Under the pieces are notes generated by a model, which saw only the letters and a program-made list of their open reading frames with translations, was not told the DNA's origin and did no database searches. Of a DNA stretch of 64,000 nt, positions 19,820 to 26,965 are shown piece after piece; the first letter of the stretch is position 1; the number at the start of each line of letters is the position of its first letter. A program made the position numbers and the translations under genes. The stretch lies in NCBI GenBank assembly GCA_007126095.1, contig SLBZ01000031.1, forward strand, positions 1-64,000, in the 5' to 3' direction. This DNA is from Aquisalimonas sp. (GTDB lineage Bacteria > Pseudomonadota > Gammaproteobacteria > Nitrococcales > Aquisalimonadaceae).

Positions 19820-20473
19820 CTACTGCTCTTCGGGGCCGGCAAGCTGACCGGATTCCATGCGCTGCCGGATCTCCTGCGCCGAGAGTTCGCGGGTGCCGTC
19901 CTGCTTGATGCCGAACATCGCCGTATATTCGGCGAACACCTGGTTGAGTGTCTGCCGGTACAGCTGGATCTCCTCCAGCATGTCCCGCTTATCGTAACTG
20001 GGAGTCGGTGTGGAATCACCATCCGATACCTCTTCGCCGGCATCGGAGGCGCTGTCGGCGCCAGGTGTGGCGATCGCCGACGCCTTGGTATCGGGCTCCA
20101 CCGCCGGCTCCATCTCCGTGTACGGGCGGATGACGTCCTGCAGGTACTGGTGAACCCGCTCGGCGGACTGGGGGTCCCGGTTCAGATAGAGGTCGAGAAA
20201 GCGCGAGTAGAACTGCTTCTCCGCCTCCAGCAGTCGGTTGACCTGCGCTTCCAGCTCCTCACCGGCGTAGCCGTAGCGCTCTTCCAGAAGATGCCGCAGC
20301 CGCTTGTCGCGGGTTCTTTCCGTGCTGCGGACGCTCTGGGCCAGGTTCTCTGCGGCGCGCTTATCCCGCGCGCGACGCCTGCCACCCATGAACATGGTGA
20401 GGAGCAGGATGAGTCCAACGATAAGGACGAGTTCACCCAGAATGATCACCAGAAGTAGTTCGCTGCCACTCAT
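19820..20473 (-). CDS. Membrane-anchored coiled-coil protein, unknown function
   Basis: A 217-residue protein with one N-terminal membrane helix (about residues 5-28, LLLVIILGELVLIVGLILLL) followed by Arg-rich residues. A charged coiled-coil region (about 30-110, EELEAQVNRLLEAEKQF) and an acidic Ser/Asp-rich linker follow. The last ~55 residues form a second helix-rich module (DMLEEIQLYRQTLNQVFAEY). The topology is probably an inner-membrane anchor with a cytoplasmic body. It starts inside the stop of the VWA gene (ATGA), so both proteins are probably made and used together. I do not recognise a family. Confidence 0.75.
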   Translation of the reverse strand: MSGSELLLVIILGELVLIVGLILLLTMFMGGRRRARDKRAAENLAQSVRSTERTRDKRLRHLLEERYGYAGEELEAQVNRLLEAEKQFYSRFLDLYLNRDPQSAERVHQYLQDVIRPYTEMEPAVEPDTKASAIATPGADSASDAGEEVSDGDSTPTPSYDKRDMLEEIQLYRQTLNQVFAEYTAMFGIKQDGTRELSAQEIRQRMESGQLAGPEEQ

Positions 20474-22182
20474 GCCTTCTCCGATGCAGTTTCTGAAGTT
20501 CCGGTGCCTTCATCCGGGCCGCCCAGGTGAGGTGGCTGCCGGCGGCGCCCCTGGAGGATGTAGAAGACCAGCCCGATGATGCCGAAGAGAATGACGTTCA
20601 GCGTAAACAGCAGGCCGCCGAGCAGGCCCCAGTGCGGGTCCGCCCCGCGCGCATCCTCGCCGAGTCCGTCGCTGTCGAATGTCTTGACCGTGGCGCGGAA
20701 ATCTCGCCCGTCGACCATTTCGCCAACCGCCTCCACCGTGATCTGGAAATCCAGGTAGGGGTCGAGGCTGTCCAGAGCGATCCGCCATTCGCCGTCGTCG
20801 TCGGGCTCAGCGTATCGCACGACTTTCGCGTCGCGATCATCCGCCTCAACGGTGATCTCGACCTCCAGCGCATCGGTGTCCACGGCGTCGGATACCGGGC
20901 TGATACGCAGTTTCCGCTCCAGATCAGGGTCATCGGACAGTTCGCTGCGGCTCATGATCAGTGGCGTGTCCACCACGTCCACTTGCTGCCGGACTTCCCG
21001 CGCGAACGTCTCGGACGAAGCCGTCAGCGTAAAATGCTGCGTACCCGGCTCCGGGGAGTGGGCGCGGCGGTGCAGCGCGGCACCATCAACGCGCGGCAGA
21101 TCCAGGGTGCCTGCATCGCCTGCCTCAACCTGGAAGCCGGTTACCCCCAGAAAATCATCGTCGTTGATGGGCGCATCGCCCTCGGTGAGATGGCCGGCAA
21201 GATCCAGTGGTTCGCCGGCGATGGTGTAGGGGGGCAGGGGCTCCATGTGCAGCTGCAGATCGGTGACGATCATCACCCGGTTGTCCGGGTCTTCCGCCCC
21301 CAGTAGCCCCCACTCGCCACTCGGGGGAGCGTCCATGGTAATCAGGTCATGGTGGGCTTCCGAGCGCCATCGCAGCCCATCACCATCGGCCATGGTGGCC
21401 TCCAGTGTGTCGCCGTCCGGCATTTGCAGCTCTACCGGGTCGCCCTCCGTTTCCCGGAACGCGAGTACCGTCATCTCGGAGACGGAATCGTCGATCATGA
21501 ACGTATTGTCGGCCAGCGGCACCGAATCACGGGGAGCGACCTGTTCGAACAGGCGGAGAAAGACCCGCTCCAGTCGATCCGCGTCCTCCGTTACCGCCAT
21601 CCGGCCGCCAGTGCCCTCCGCGAGCAGCTCCAGCAGTTCGTGGTCGATCTCGTCGGACAGGCCGATGGTGTGAACAGTGATGTCCCGGTCGTTCAGCGCC
21701 GGCATCAGCTCATCAATGATGCGGCGGCGTTCGGCGGCATCCTCGTCGTCGTCGATGGAGACATTCACGTGGCCGTCCGTGAACAACACGATGTGCCGCG
21801 ACTGGTCGTCGGCCGCAGGGCTTTCCATCCACGTGTCCGCGGCTGCCTCCAGAGCCGCGCCGATGTCGGTTGCCTGGCCGCGGGAGTGAATCAAGTCGGC
21901 CGCGGCAAGACCGTTCTCACGCCACGTGTCATCAACCGACGAGACGGGCAGCATGACGTCGACATCATGTGCGAACGCCCAGACCCCGGCGTCAGTGCCG
22001 TCCGGAAGCAGCTCCGCTGCGAGTCGCATGGCCGGCCGGCGGAGATCGTGGGGGTCGGTGCGTTGCATGCTCGCCGAGACGTCCATCAGCAAACGGACCT
22101 GCGGAGCCTGGTCGGCGAGTGCGGGGGCCCAGGGCATGGGCAGGAGCATCAGGGCAATGATGATGAATGACAGCCGGTACAA
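20470..22182 (-). CDS. Exported VWA-domain protein with C-terminal membrane anchor
   Basis: A 570-residue protein with a signal peptide (about 1-24), a von Willebrand A domain (about 30-225) with a complete MIDAS (D34-x-S36-x-S38, a Thr in ATDIGAAL, an Asp in FTDGHVN), a long beta-rich extracytoplasmic region (about 230-500) and a C-terminal membrane helix followed by RRRQP. It may belong to TIGR03503, a gammaproteobacterial VWA family of unknown role; I am unsure. The start chosen is TTG at 22182, with GGAGAG seven bases upstream and immediate entry into the signal peptide. Upstream codons look non-coding. It is coupled to the membrane coiled-coil gene downstream. Confidence 0.82.
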   Translation of the reverse strand: MYRLSFIIIALMLLPMPWAPALADQAPQVRLLMDVSASMQRTDPHDLRRPAMRLAAELLPDGTDAGVWAFAHDVDVMLPVSSVDDTWRENGLAAADLIHSRGQATDIGAALEAAADTWMESPAADDQSRHIVLFTDGHVNVSIDDDEDAAERRRIIDELMPALNDRDITVHTIGLSDEIDHELLELLAEGTGGRMAVTEDADRLERVFLRLFEQVAPRDSVPLADNTFMIDDSVSEMTVLAFRETEGDPVELQMPDGDTLEATMADGDGLRWRSEAHHDLITMDAPPSGEWGLLGAEDPDNRVMIVTDLQLHMEPLPPYTIAGEPLDLAGHLTEGDAPINDDDFLGVTGFQVEAGDAGTLDLPRVDGAALHRRAHSPEPGTQHFTLTASSETFAREVRQQVDVVDTPLIMSRSELSDDPDLERKLRISPVSDAVDTDALEVEITVEADDRDAKVVRYAEPDDDGEWRIALDSLDPYLDFQITVEAVGEMVDGRDFRATVKTFDSDGLGEDARGADPHWGLLGGLLFTLNVILFGIIGLVFYILQGRRRQPPHLGGPDEGTGTSETASEKA

Positions 22183-22378
22183 GATTCGTCTCTCCGGTGC
22201 AGGCGCATGGATTGCTCGAACAGGGGTATCGGCGGCGCAGCCCGGGGCTTGAGAGGTGCATGGCGGGCTCGGTTGCCCGGCGTTCGATTCTGACCGAAAA
22301 TCCATGCGATGTGCGCGGCTGCCTGGCAGTCGGGCAGAATCCGACACGGCGCCGCTGGCGCCCCGACAGGATCGTGAT

Positions 22379-23437
22379 ATGAGTTACCGGTTGCTGCGCC
22401 GTCTACTGTTCCAACTCGATGCCGAACGCGCCCATTCCGTGGCTCTCTCCGGTGTGCGGGCCACACACGCGCTGGGGTTGAACCGATTGATTGCCGGCGT
22501 GGTGCCGACCCTTGAGCAGCGGGTGTTCGGGCTGCAGTTCAGCAATCCGGTTGGCCTGGCTGCAGGTCTCGACAAGAACGGCGATGCCATCAATGCGCTC
22601 GGTTCCCTGGGGTTCGGGTTCATTGAGGTGGGTACGGTCACGCCTCGCCCGCAGGAAGGTAATCCCAGGCCCCGTCTATTCCGGCTGCCGGAAGAACGCG
22701 CCCTGATCAACCGGCTTGGTTTCAACAACAAGGGTGTCGATTATCTGGTCGGTCGACTGCGCCGTTCCACCTACAAGGGCGTGCTTGGCGTCAACATCGG
22801 CAAGAACCGGGATACCCCCGTGGAGCAGGCGCTTGATGATTACCTGGCCTGCATGACCCGCGTGTACCCACATGCCGATTACATCACCATCAACGTATCG
22901 TCGCCCAACACCCCCGGTCTGCGCGACCTCCAGCACGGCAGTTTGCTGGACGATCTGCTGGGCGGCCTGAAGGCCGAGCAGCTTCGGCTCAGCGTGGCGT
23001 GGGATCGTTACGTCCCGCTGGTGGTCAAGATCTCACCGGACATGGCCGATGAACAGTTGCTGGCCATGGCGGACGCGCTGGTGCGCCATCGCCTGGATGG
23101 TGTGGCCGCCACCAATACGACTCTGGAACGGCCCGGGGCAACGGCGAGTCACCGGCATGGTGATGAAGCCGGAGGGTTGAGTGGGCGACCGCTGATGGAG
23201 CGCTCCACAGACGTGGTCCGGCTGCTCAGCGATCACCTCCGGGGGCAGTTACCGATCATCGGGGTGGGGGGTGTGGCCTCCGGTGCTGACGCGCTGCGTA
23301 AACTCCATGCCGGTGCAAGCCTGGTGCAGTTGTACACCGGCCTGATCTATCAGGGCCCCGGTATGGTTGCCGAGACGATTCGGCGGATTCATGCCGCGGA
23401 GACAAGCATCTCACCTGTGGTGAGTGACGCGTACTGA
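22379..23437 (+). CDS. pyrD: Dihydroorotate dehydrogenase, quinone-dependent (class 2)
   Basis: A 352-residue FMN enzyme oxidising dihydroorotate to orotate in pyrimidine synthesis, linked to the quinone pool at the inner membrane. Class-2 features include the N-terminal amphipathic helix ([17 protein letters not shown]), [33 protein letters not shown] with the catalytic Ser, and the FMN-phosphate loop GVGGVASG. The ATG at 22379 has AGGA upstream and gives E. coli-like length. Divergent from the VWA gene and followed by tRNA-Ser. Confidence 0.96.
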   Translation: MSYRLLRRLLFQLDAERAHSVALSGVRATHALGLNRLIAGVVPTLEQRVFGLQFSNPVGLAAGLDKNGDAINALGSLGFGFIEVGTVTPRPQEGNPRPRLFRLPEERALINRLGFNNKGVDYLVGRLRRSTYKGVLGVNIGKNRDTPVEQALDDYLACMTRVYPHADYITINVSSPNTPGLRDLQHGSLLDDLLGGLKAEQLRLSVAWDRYVPLVVKISPDMADEQLLAMADALVRHRLDGVAATNTTLERPGATASHRHGDEAGGLSGRPLMERSTDVVRLLSDHLRGQLPIIGVGGVASGADALRKLHAGASLVQLYTGLIYQGPGMVAETIRRIHAAETSISPVVSDAY

Positions 23438-23486
23438 AGGGCCGGTTTGCCCTCGGCGGGCTGAATGGAGACAATACCGGTTCCGC

Positions 23487-23574
23487 GGAGAGGTGGCTGA
23501 GCGGCCGAAAGCGGCGGTCTTGAAAACCGTTGACCCGCAAGGGTCCGTGGGTTCGAATCCCACCCTCTCCGCCA
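23487..23574 (+). tRNA. serT: tRNA-Ser(UGA), CCA encoded
   Basis: An 88-base class II tRNA with a long variable arm. The acceptor stem pairs GGAGAGG (23487-23493) with CCTCTCC (23564-23570), then the discriminator G and an encoded CCA (23572-23574). The anticodon loop CTTGAAA carries TGA at 23521-23523, and the T-arm contains GGTTCGAATCC-type sequence. It decodes UCN-family serine codons. It sits between pyrD and the accessory cassette, a typical island attachment position. Confidence 0.96.
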
Positions 23575-23585
23575 TTTTCAGTTAA

Positions 23586-23656
23586 GCGGTGCCGAAGGCA
23601 CGGCTGATTCCCCCCCTGTCTGTCTTGCTGCGCTGTCTGTGCGGTGGCGCACAGAC
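23586..23656 (+). terminator. Two hairpins downstream of tRNA-Ser
   Basis: The first hairpin pairs GTGCC with GGCAC around GAA (23589-23601), with partial extension on both sides. The second is a perfect 9-bp stem, GTCTGTGCG (23635-23643) with CGCACAGAC (23648-23656), loop GTGG. Either may end the tRNA transcript or fold in the leader of the next gene. Neither has a T-run. Confidence 0.45.
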
Positions 23657-23700
23657 GTACGTGCTCACCGACGCACATTCTCGGGAAGTGTGAACTGGTT

Positions 23701-23748
23701 GGCGAAAACGATTTGGATCCGGACGGTCACATCGTCCCGGTTTTCGCC
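23701..23748 (+). promoter_or_regulatory. Nested inverted repeat in the cassette leader
   Basis: GGCGAAAAC (23701-23709) is perfectly complementary to GTTTTCGCC (23740-23748). Inside lies a second stem, GGACG (23721-23725) with CGTCC (23733-23737). The element ends 50 bases before the ATG of the secreted cassette protein and could be a structured mRNA leader or an operator. No known riboswitch class fits by eye. Confidence 0.45.
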
Positions 23749-23798
23749 GGCAAACGGAGAGTGCACATTGGCTGCAGTACCGAGAGAGGGGGTAGCCC

Positions 23799-24641
23799 AT
23801 GGATGCTAAGGAGCCAAAGGAGTCGGATCTCGAGAATGGCCGGCCAAATCCGGCTGAAACCGAAAAGGTTGATCGCCGCAGGCGACGACTGACCCAGGGG
23901 CTCGTCGGTGGCGTACCGGTGGTCATGACCCTGGCTCACCGACCTGTCTGGGCAAATGTCAATTGCACGGCGTCCTCGGTCGCCTCCGCCAATTCCTCCC
24001 TGAATCCCGGCTGGGAAACCTGCGCACTGGGTTGTTCCGCCGCGTTCTGGCGAGGTGATGGGAGCGTCCGGCGGGTGGGGGACGTGGAATGGAACCAGGC
24101 GTGGCAGGAGACGGGCGTGAGCCCAAGCGCCAGTTTTGCCCGCGTTTTCCGCCTCGATGAGATCCTGGGCCCGGACGAGCTGTCGCGGTGGGCAGCCGTA
24201 TCCATGGCTGATGCAGTCTCCGGCAACGTCGGCCTGGGCATGATGGACCTGAGTACAGAGTCGGCCATGCAGGAGTGCGTGTACCAGACTGCGGCGGCTT
24301 ACCTGAATGCGTCACATCCGGTTATTGCATCCGGCTACAGCGTGAATGGTTCGATGGTCCATCGCGACGATATCGTCGACGCGTTTCACCGTGCATACGG
24401 GGCCTATCTTGGCGCGGCGGAAGGGTCCGGTGGTTCCCGTCATGGGCAGCAGTCAGACGGCGGTGGCAGCGGCGTGATCACCGGTCAGTCGCGAATCAGC
24501 TCGCTGCAGGGCATGTCAGCATTCGCCGATCAACAGGGCGACCTCGGCGAGTTGCAGTCGCTCAGCGCTGAGCTGGCGGAGGCCAACAACCAGGTGTGCG
24601 TGCTCGACGCCAGAAACTACGAAGGCGACATGCGGATCTAG
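23799..24641 (+). CDS. Secreted Cys-containing protein with CTPGYWK-like domain
   Basis: A 280-residue protein of unknown function. The N-terminus is polar, then has an Arg run (R26-R30) and a hydrophobic stretch ending PVVMTLAHRPVWA (40-52), which looks like a Tat-type or related signal with cleavage near 52. The mature part has Cys at 56, 75, 79, 160 and 267. The stretch CSAAFWR (79-85), FARVF (113-117) and the helix AAAYLNASHP (165-174) to DAFHRAYGAYL follow the plan of the 'CTPGYWKNH' module of secreted proteins. A Gly/Ser-rich linker and a helical C-terminus follow. The SD (GAGAGGGGG) is strong. It heads the PqqD/HprK/nucleotidyltransferase run, so it is the best candidate partner or substrate; that is inference. 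Confidence 0.8.
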   Translation: MDAKEPKESDLENGRPNPAETEKVDRRRRRLTQGLVGGVPVVMTLAHRPVWANVNCTASSVASANSSLNPGWETCALGCSAAFWRGDGSVRRVGDVEWNQAWQETGVSPSASFARVFRLDEILGPDELSRWAAVSMADAVSGNVGLGMMDLSTESAMQECVYQTAAAYLNASHPVIASGYSVNGSMVHRDDIVDAFHRAYGAYLGAAEGSGGSRHGQQSDGGGSGVITGQSRISSLQGMSAFADQQGDLGELQSLSAELAEANNQVCVLDARNYEGDMRI

Positions 24642-24668
24642 CCGCGGACAGTCATACGAGGGCGGCCC

Positions 24669-24944
24669 TTGAACTACCGCGTCGTGCCGGAGGCCCTCGT
24701 GACCGCCTGGGCCGGAGACCGGCTCCTGGTATTTCTCCGTGACGAGGAAAGTACTCACCTGCTCTCGCCAGAAGCCGGTGTGGCGCTGAGCGTGCTTGTA
24801 GAGCGTGCCGGCGTGCCGCTCGGCGTGCATGACGTCGCAGGTGCCTGGCCGGACGGTCACTTGCCGCCGGGCGAGCGCGAGCTGCTGCAGGTGCTGACGG
24901 GGCTCTCGCAGGCGGGGATCATCGAACAATGTCCACGCCATTGA
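24669..24944 (+). CDS. PqqD-like RRE protein, HPr-rel-A system
   Basis: A 91-residue protein with the winged-helix plan of PqqD-type RiPP recognition elements: an N-terminal beta hairpin (LLVFLRDEESTHLLSPEAG), then helices ending GLSQAGIIEQ. PqqD-family domains bind leader peptides and present them to modifying enzymes. It matches in size and context the family named 'HPr-rel-A system PqqD family'. Start TTG at 24669, 27 bases after the upstream stop. Its 3' end overlaps the kinase gene by 16 bases, so the two are coupled. No radical SAM enzyme is nearby, unlike classical PqqD clusters. Confidence 0.8.
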   Translation: MNYRVVPEALVTAWAGDRLLVFLRDEESTHLLSPEAGVALSVLVERAGVPLGVHDVAGAWPDGHLPPGERELLQVLTGLSQAGIIEQCPRH

Positions 24945-25864
24945 CTGTCTCCACGCTGTCAATCGGTGCCTTGAGGCGCGTGCTCCGCGGCCCGGGGCTG
25001 GGCGTGCGGGCCGGGACTCTGGGGCTGCGTGTGTTCTCGTCCCTGAGCGCCGTGGCGCGGGGCATTCACACGCTCTACTCCGACTATCCGCTGCTGGAGC
25101 CGGACGCGTTCGCGGACTTCCGCGTCCGCGTGGATGGACCGCCTGGGCCACGGCGCTGGCTGCGCCCCCAGGCGCAGTTTTACCTTGGCCGCACCGCCCC
25201 ATTTCAGCCGCTGCCGCGTCACCATGCCATGGCAATGCTGGAGTGGGGGGTGAACTGGTGTGTGTCGTCGCATCTCCATCGCTATCTGGTACTGCATGCC
25301 GCCGCCGCCGAGCGGGATGGCCGTACGTACCTTTTCCCGGGCGCGTCGGGCAGCGGCAAAAGTACGCTGGTGGCCGCCCTCATGTTTTCGGGGTGGCGCC
25401 TGCTGACAGACGAGCTGGTGCTCCTGGACTTGGATACCGAGACCGTGAAGCCGTTTCCGCGACCCCTGGGCCTCAAGAATGCCGCCATTCACGTCATCCG
25501 GCGCGATTTCCCCCCGGCGACCCTGGGAGAGGTGGTGAACGACACGTCCAAGGGCCAGGTTGCCCATCTTCGGCCCAACGCGCGCAGCGTGCAGCAGGCG
25601 GATCTGCCGGGGCACATTGCAGGCGTGGTTTTTCCGCATTATCGCGCCGGCGCCCGGGCCGAGCTGGAAGAGGCACACCCCGCTGATACCTTCCTGGCGC
25701 TCGTGAATCAGAGCTTCAACTATCAGGTGCTGGGCGAGTGTGCGTTTCGGCTACTTTCCTCGGTCGTGCGGCGCGTGCCGGCCTATCATGTTCATTACGG
25801 TACGCTGGATGAAGGTCATGGGCTGATTCGGAAGATCGATGCGCAGACGTCCCCGCCCTTATAA
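24929..25864 (+). CDS. HprK-related kinase A
   Basis: A 311-residue P-loop protein of the HPr kinase/phosphorylase superfamily. The Walker A motif GASGSGKST is at 138-146 and an acidic pair (D161-E162 in LLTDELVLLD) follows, as in HprK. The N-terminal ~120 residues have no HprK counterpart I recognise. True HprK acts on HPr serine, but this length and context match 'HprK-related kinase A', whose target is unknown. Related kinases phosphorylate lasso-peptide precursors, so a peptide or protein Ser/Thr target is plausible. It overlaps PqqD upstream by 16 bases and the nucleotidyltransferase downstream by 26 bases. Confidence 0.85.
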   Translation: MSTPLTVSTLSIGALRRVLRGPGLGVRAGTLGLRVFSSLSAVARGIHTLYSDYPLLEPDAFADFRVRVDGPPGPRRWLRPQAQFYLGRTAPFQPLPRHHAMAMLEWGVNWCVSSHLHRYLVLHAAAAERDGRTYLFPGASGSGKSTLVAALMFSGWRLLTDELVLLDLDTETVKPFPRPLGLKNAAIHVIRRDFPPATLGEVVNDTSKGQVAHLRPNARSVQQADLPGHIAGVVFPHYRAGARAELEEAHPADTFLALVNQSFNYQVLGECAFRLLSSVVRRVPAYHVHYGTLDEGHGLIRKIDAQTSPPL

Positions 25865-26960
25865 CGCTGGCGCAAGTCTCGTGGCGCTCGTGCGGTCACC
25901 CGCGACTGTGCGCGCGATGCCACTGACTGACTGGGAGCACGTGATCGCCGCAGGGCGGGAGTCGGGATTGCTGGGGCGTTTGTACTGGACGCTGTGGCGG
26001 GCGGGTGAACTTGGGGCGGTGCCTGCAGCGCCGGCGGCCCATCTGCACTCGGCCTGGCTGGCGGCGGAGGCGCAGCGGCGCGCGGTAATCCGTGAGGTGG
26101 ACTACCTCGTTGACGTACTTGCGAGTGTGGCACCACGGGTCGTACTGCTGAAGGGCGCAGCATACGCCCTGGCCGGGCTGCCGCCCGCCTGCGGACGCCA
26201 GTTCTCGGATATTGATCTCCTCGTGCCCCGCGCCGCGCTGGACGCCGTGGAGAGGCGCCTGAACCGCGCCGGGTGGCTTGGGACCCATCACGGTGTCTAC
26301 GACCAGCGCTACTACCGGGAGTGGATGCACGAGCTCCCGCCATTACGCCACCCCCAGCGCGGCTCGACGCTGGACGTCCATCACACGATCCTGCCGGAGA
26401 CCGCACGGTTCAGGCCGGACGCGGACGCGCTGGTGTCGGCGTCGCGGAGTGTACCCGGTCATCCAGGACTGGCGGTTCTCGCACCGGAGGATATGGTCAT
26501 CCACAGCGCGACCCATCTGTTCGTGGATGGCGAGATTCCCAACGGCTTGCGCGACCTCCTGGATCTGGATGCGCTATTGCGCCATTTCGGTGGTGACGCG
26601 GCGTTCTGGGAGGCGCTCCCGGGGCGTGCGCGCGAACTGGAACTTGGTGCACCGCTGTGGCTTGCCCTGCGTTACTGTCAGCGGATGCTGGGCACACCCA
26701 TTCCCCGGGGCTGTGGCGATGGGTTGGTGGCCGACGCGCCGTCAACGGCGGGGCTGGCAATGCTGGATGCCTGTTACGGCCGGCTGCTGGTGCCGCAGGT
26801 GCCCGAGGCGCGTGGCGGCATCGGCAGGAATTCTGCCGCCATGGCGATTTTCCTGCGCGGTCACTGGCTGCGAATGCCGCTGCCACTATTGGCGCGCCAT
26901 GCGTTCCGGAAGGGCGTAGTCGTTCCCCTCTTCGGCGATGGGGCCTCGTCGCGGCCCTGA
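25839..26960 (+). CDS. Nucleotidyltransferase family protein (NTP_transf_5-type)
   Basis: A 373-residue protein of the 'uncharacterised nucleotidyltransferase' family. The N-terminal part carries LLKGAAYA (103-110) and the metal motif GRQFSDIDLLV (119-129), with D124 and D126 as the expected Mg ligands. The rest is helical. Homologues occur with HprK-like kinases in peptide-tailoring clusters. The start ATG at 25839 has GGAAG five bases upstream and lies within the kinase 3' end, so the whole cassette is translationally linked. It ends five bases from the convergent autotransporter gene. Confidence 0.83.
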   Translation: MRRRPRPYNAGASLVALVRSPATVRAMPLTDWEHVIAAGRESGLLGRLYWTLWRAGELGAVPAAPAAHLHSAWLAAEAQRRAVIREVDYLVDVLASVAPRVVLLKGAAYALAGLPPACGRQFSDIDLLVPRAALDAVERRLNRAGWLGTHHGVYDQRYYREWMHELPPLRHPQRGSTLDVHHTILPETARFRPDADALVSASRSVPGHPGLAVLAPEDMVIHSATHLFVDGEIPNGLRDLLDLDALLRHFGGDAAFWEALPGRARELELGAPLWLALRYCQRMLGTPIPRGCGDGLVADAPSTAGLAMLDACYGRLLVPQVPEARGGIGRNSAAMAIFLRGHWLRMPLPLLARHAFRKGVVVPLFGDGASSRP

Positions 26961-26965
26961 GGCCT

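Noticed and set aside
23644..23892. 82-codon GTG frame in the cassette leader, possible precursor peptide
   Set aside because: It crosses both arms of the nested hairpin and overlaps the start of the 280-aa gene by 94 bases; no ribosome binding site or leader/core pattern. Kept only as a low-probability alternative substrate for the PqqD protein.
24929..25864. True HPr kinase/phosphorylase of sugar regulation
   Set aside because: The N-terminal domain is unlike HprK, no ptsH gene is nearby, and the PqqD/nucleotidyltransferase context points to HprK-related kinase A.
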